Shown: in pieces, positions 63,859 through 64,000 of the stretch
Layout: each line of letters begins with the position of its first letter
Numbering within the stretch: the first letter of the stretch is position 1
Origin: CAVTBX01 sp963733135
GTDB lineage: Bacteria; Actinomycetota; Thermoleophilia; Gaiellales; Gaiellaceae
Direction: 5' to 3'
Assembly: GCA_963733135.1 (NCBI GenBank)
Contig: CAVTBX010000008.1
Span: 248,001-312,000 of the forward strand
Length of the DNA: 64,000 nt
Program-made: the position numbers and the translations under genes
The notes under the pieces: model-generated
The model's database searches: none
What the model saw: the letters and a program-made list of their open reading frames with translations, nothing else
Told to the model about the DNA's origin: nothing

Positions 63859-64000
63859 ATGACGACCACAGCGCAGATCGCGATCTTCTCGCTCCTCGGG
63901 CTGATCGTGCTCGCGCCGCTCGGACGGGAGTACGCGGACCTGCGTCGCTCCTGGGGTTTCAGTCGCCGGACTGCCTTCGGCACGACGCTGCTCGTCCTCC
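63859..64000 (+). CDS. Membrane protein, N-terminal fragment (cut by window edge)
   Basis: Open from ATG 63859 to the window end (47 codons seen). AGGGGG lies shortly before the ATG. The N-terminus has one hydrophobic helix (IAIFSLLGLIVLAPLGREYA), a basic stretch (DLRRSWGFSRRTAFG) and the beginning of a second hydrophobic segment. No family can be assigned from this fragment. It is divergent from glyA, 91 bp away. Confidence 0.55.
   Translation, partial: MTTTAQIAIFSLLGLIVLAPLGREYADLRRSWGFSRRTAFGTTLLVL

Overview
The window is dense, GC-rich, chromosome-type bacterial DNA with short gaps, frequent ATGA/GTGA stop-start overlaps and many GTG/TTG starts. House-keeping content (tmRNA, smpB, rnr, ftsEX, prfB, secA, hpf, F1Fo ATP synthase, metH, ahcY, glyA, upp), a SARP-type regulator, actinobacterial-style transcription starts and a tmRNA tag ending in NDELALAA point to an actinomycete, most likely a deep-branching lineage such as Thermoleophilia (Gaiellales/Solirubrobacterales). 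That placement is inference. No CRISPR array, rRNA, complete tRNA or transposase gene was seen.

Layout. 1-10.7 kb: truncated SARP regulator with a divergent cupin, lipid kinase, membrane proteins, a 1460-residue secreted multidomain protein, a methyltransferase and a coiled-coil protein. 10.7-12 kb: tmRNA gene whose 3' end is duplicated 760 bp away beside an aldehyde dehydrogenase stub, an attachment-site-like scar. 12-24 kb: smpB-rnr-ctpA-ftsX-ftsE-prfB (programmed frameshift intact), secA, hpf, comF. 24-31 kb: nucleotide-sugar genes (two nucleotidyltransferases, cupin, UDP-glucose dehydrogenase), ahcY and an LCP wall-polymer ligase. 31-50 kb: metH and an ATP synthase operon split in two: atpDC (35.2-37.4 kb) is separated from atpIBEFHAG (44.7-50.2 kb) by an anti-sigma factor gene and a five-gene oligopeptide ABC transporter. 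50-61 kb: cell-surface glycan genes (DUF354 protein, sulfatase-like membrane protein, WecA/TagO-type transferase, nucleotide-sugar dehydrogenase, two epimerases, a TIM-barrel/SDR fusion), then a phospholipase D-like protein and a hydrolase. 61.8-64 kb: upp, glyA and the start of a membrane protein.

The most unusual layer is not coding. Several families of small palindromic repeats are scattered through the window. One 90-nt unit with three hairpins is present twice in tandem between atpA and atpG and once inverted in front of the DUF354 gene, where its edge supplies the apparent -10 box. A second family of about 110 nt flanks the anti-sigma gene. A third is a 20-nt hairpin followed by CTAC. 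A palindrome built on GTAACAG sits in frame inside an epimerase gene and again behind atpC. Stem sequences change on both sides at once between copies, so the structure is what is conserved. Repeat copies lie at both edges of the 7.4-kb insertion that splits the ATP synthase operon.

Four genes (the large secreted protein, the TIM-barrel/SDR fusion, the phospholipase D-like gene and glyA) each appear to carry one extra base, three of them within 4 kb. glyA is essential, so sequencing or assembly error is the simplest explanation. Many transcription-unit heads have a TANNNT box 6-9 nt before the start codon and no Shine-Dalgarno sequence, which suggests widespread leaderless transcripts.
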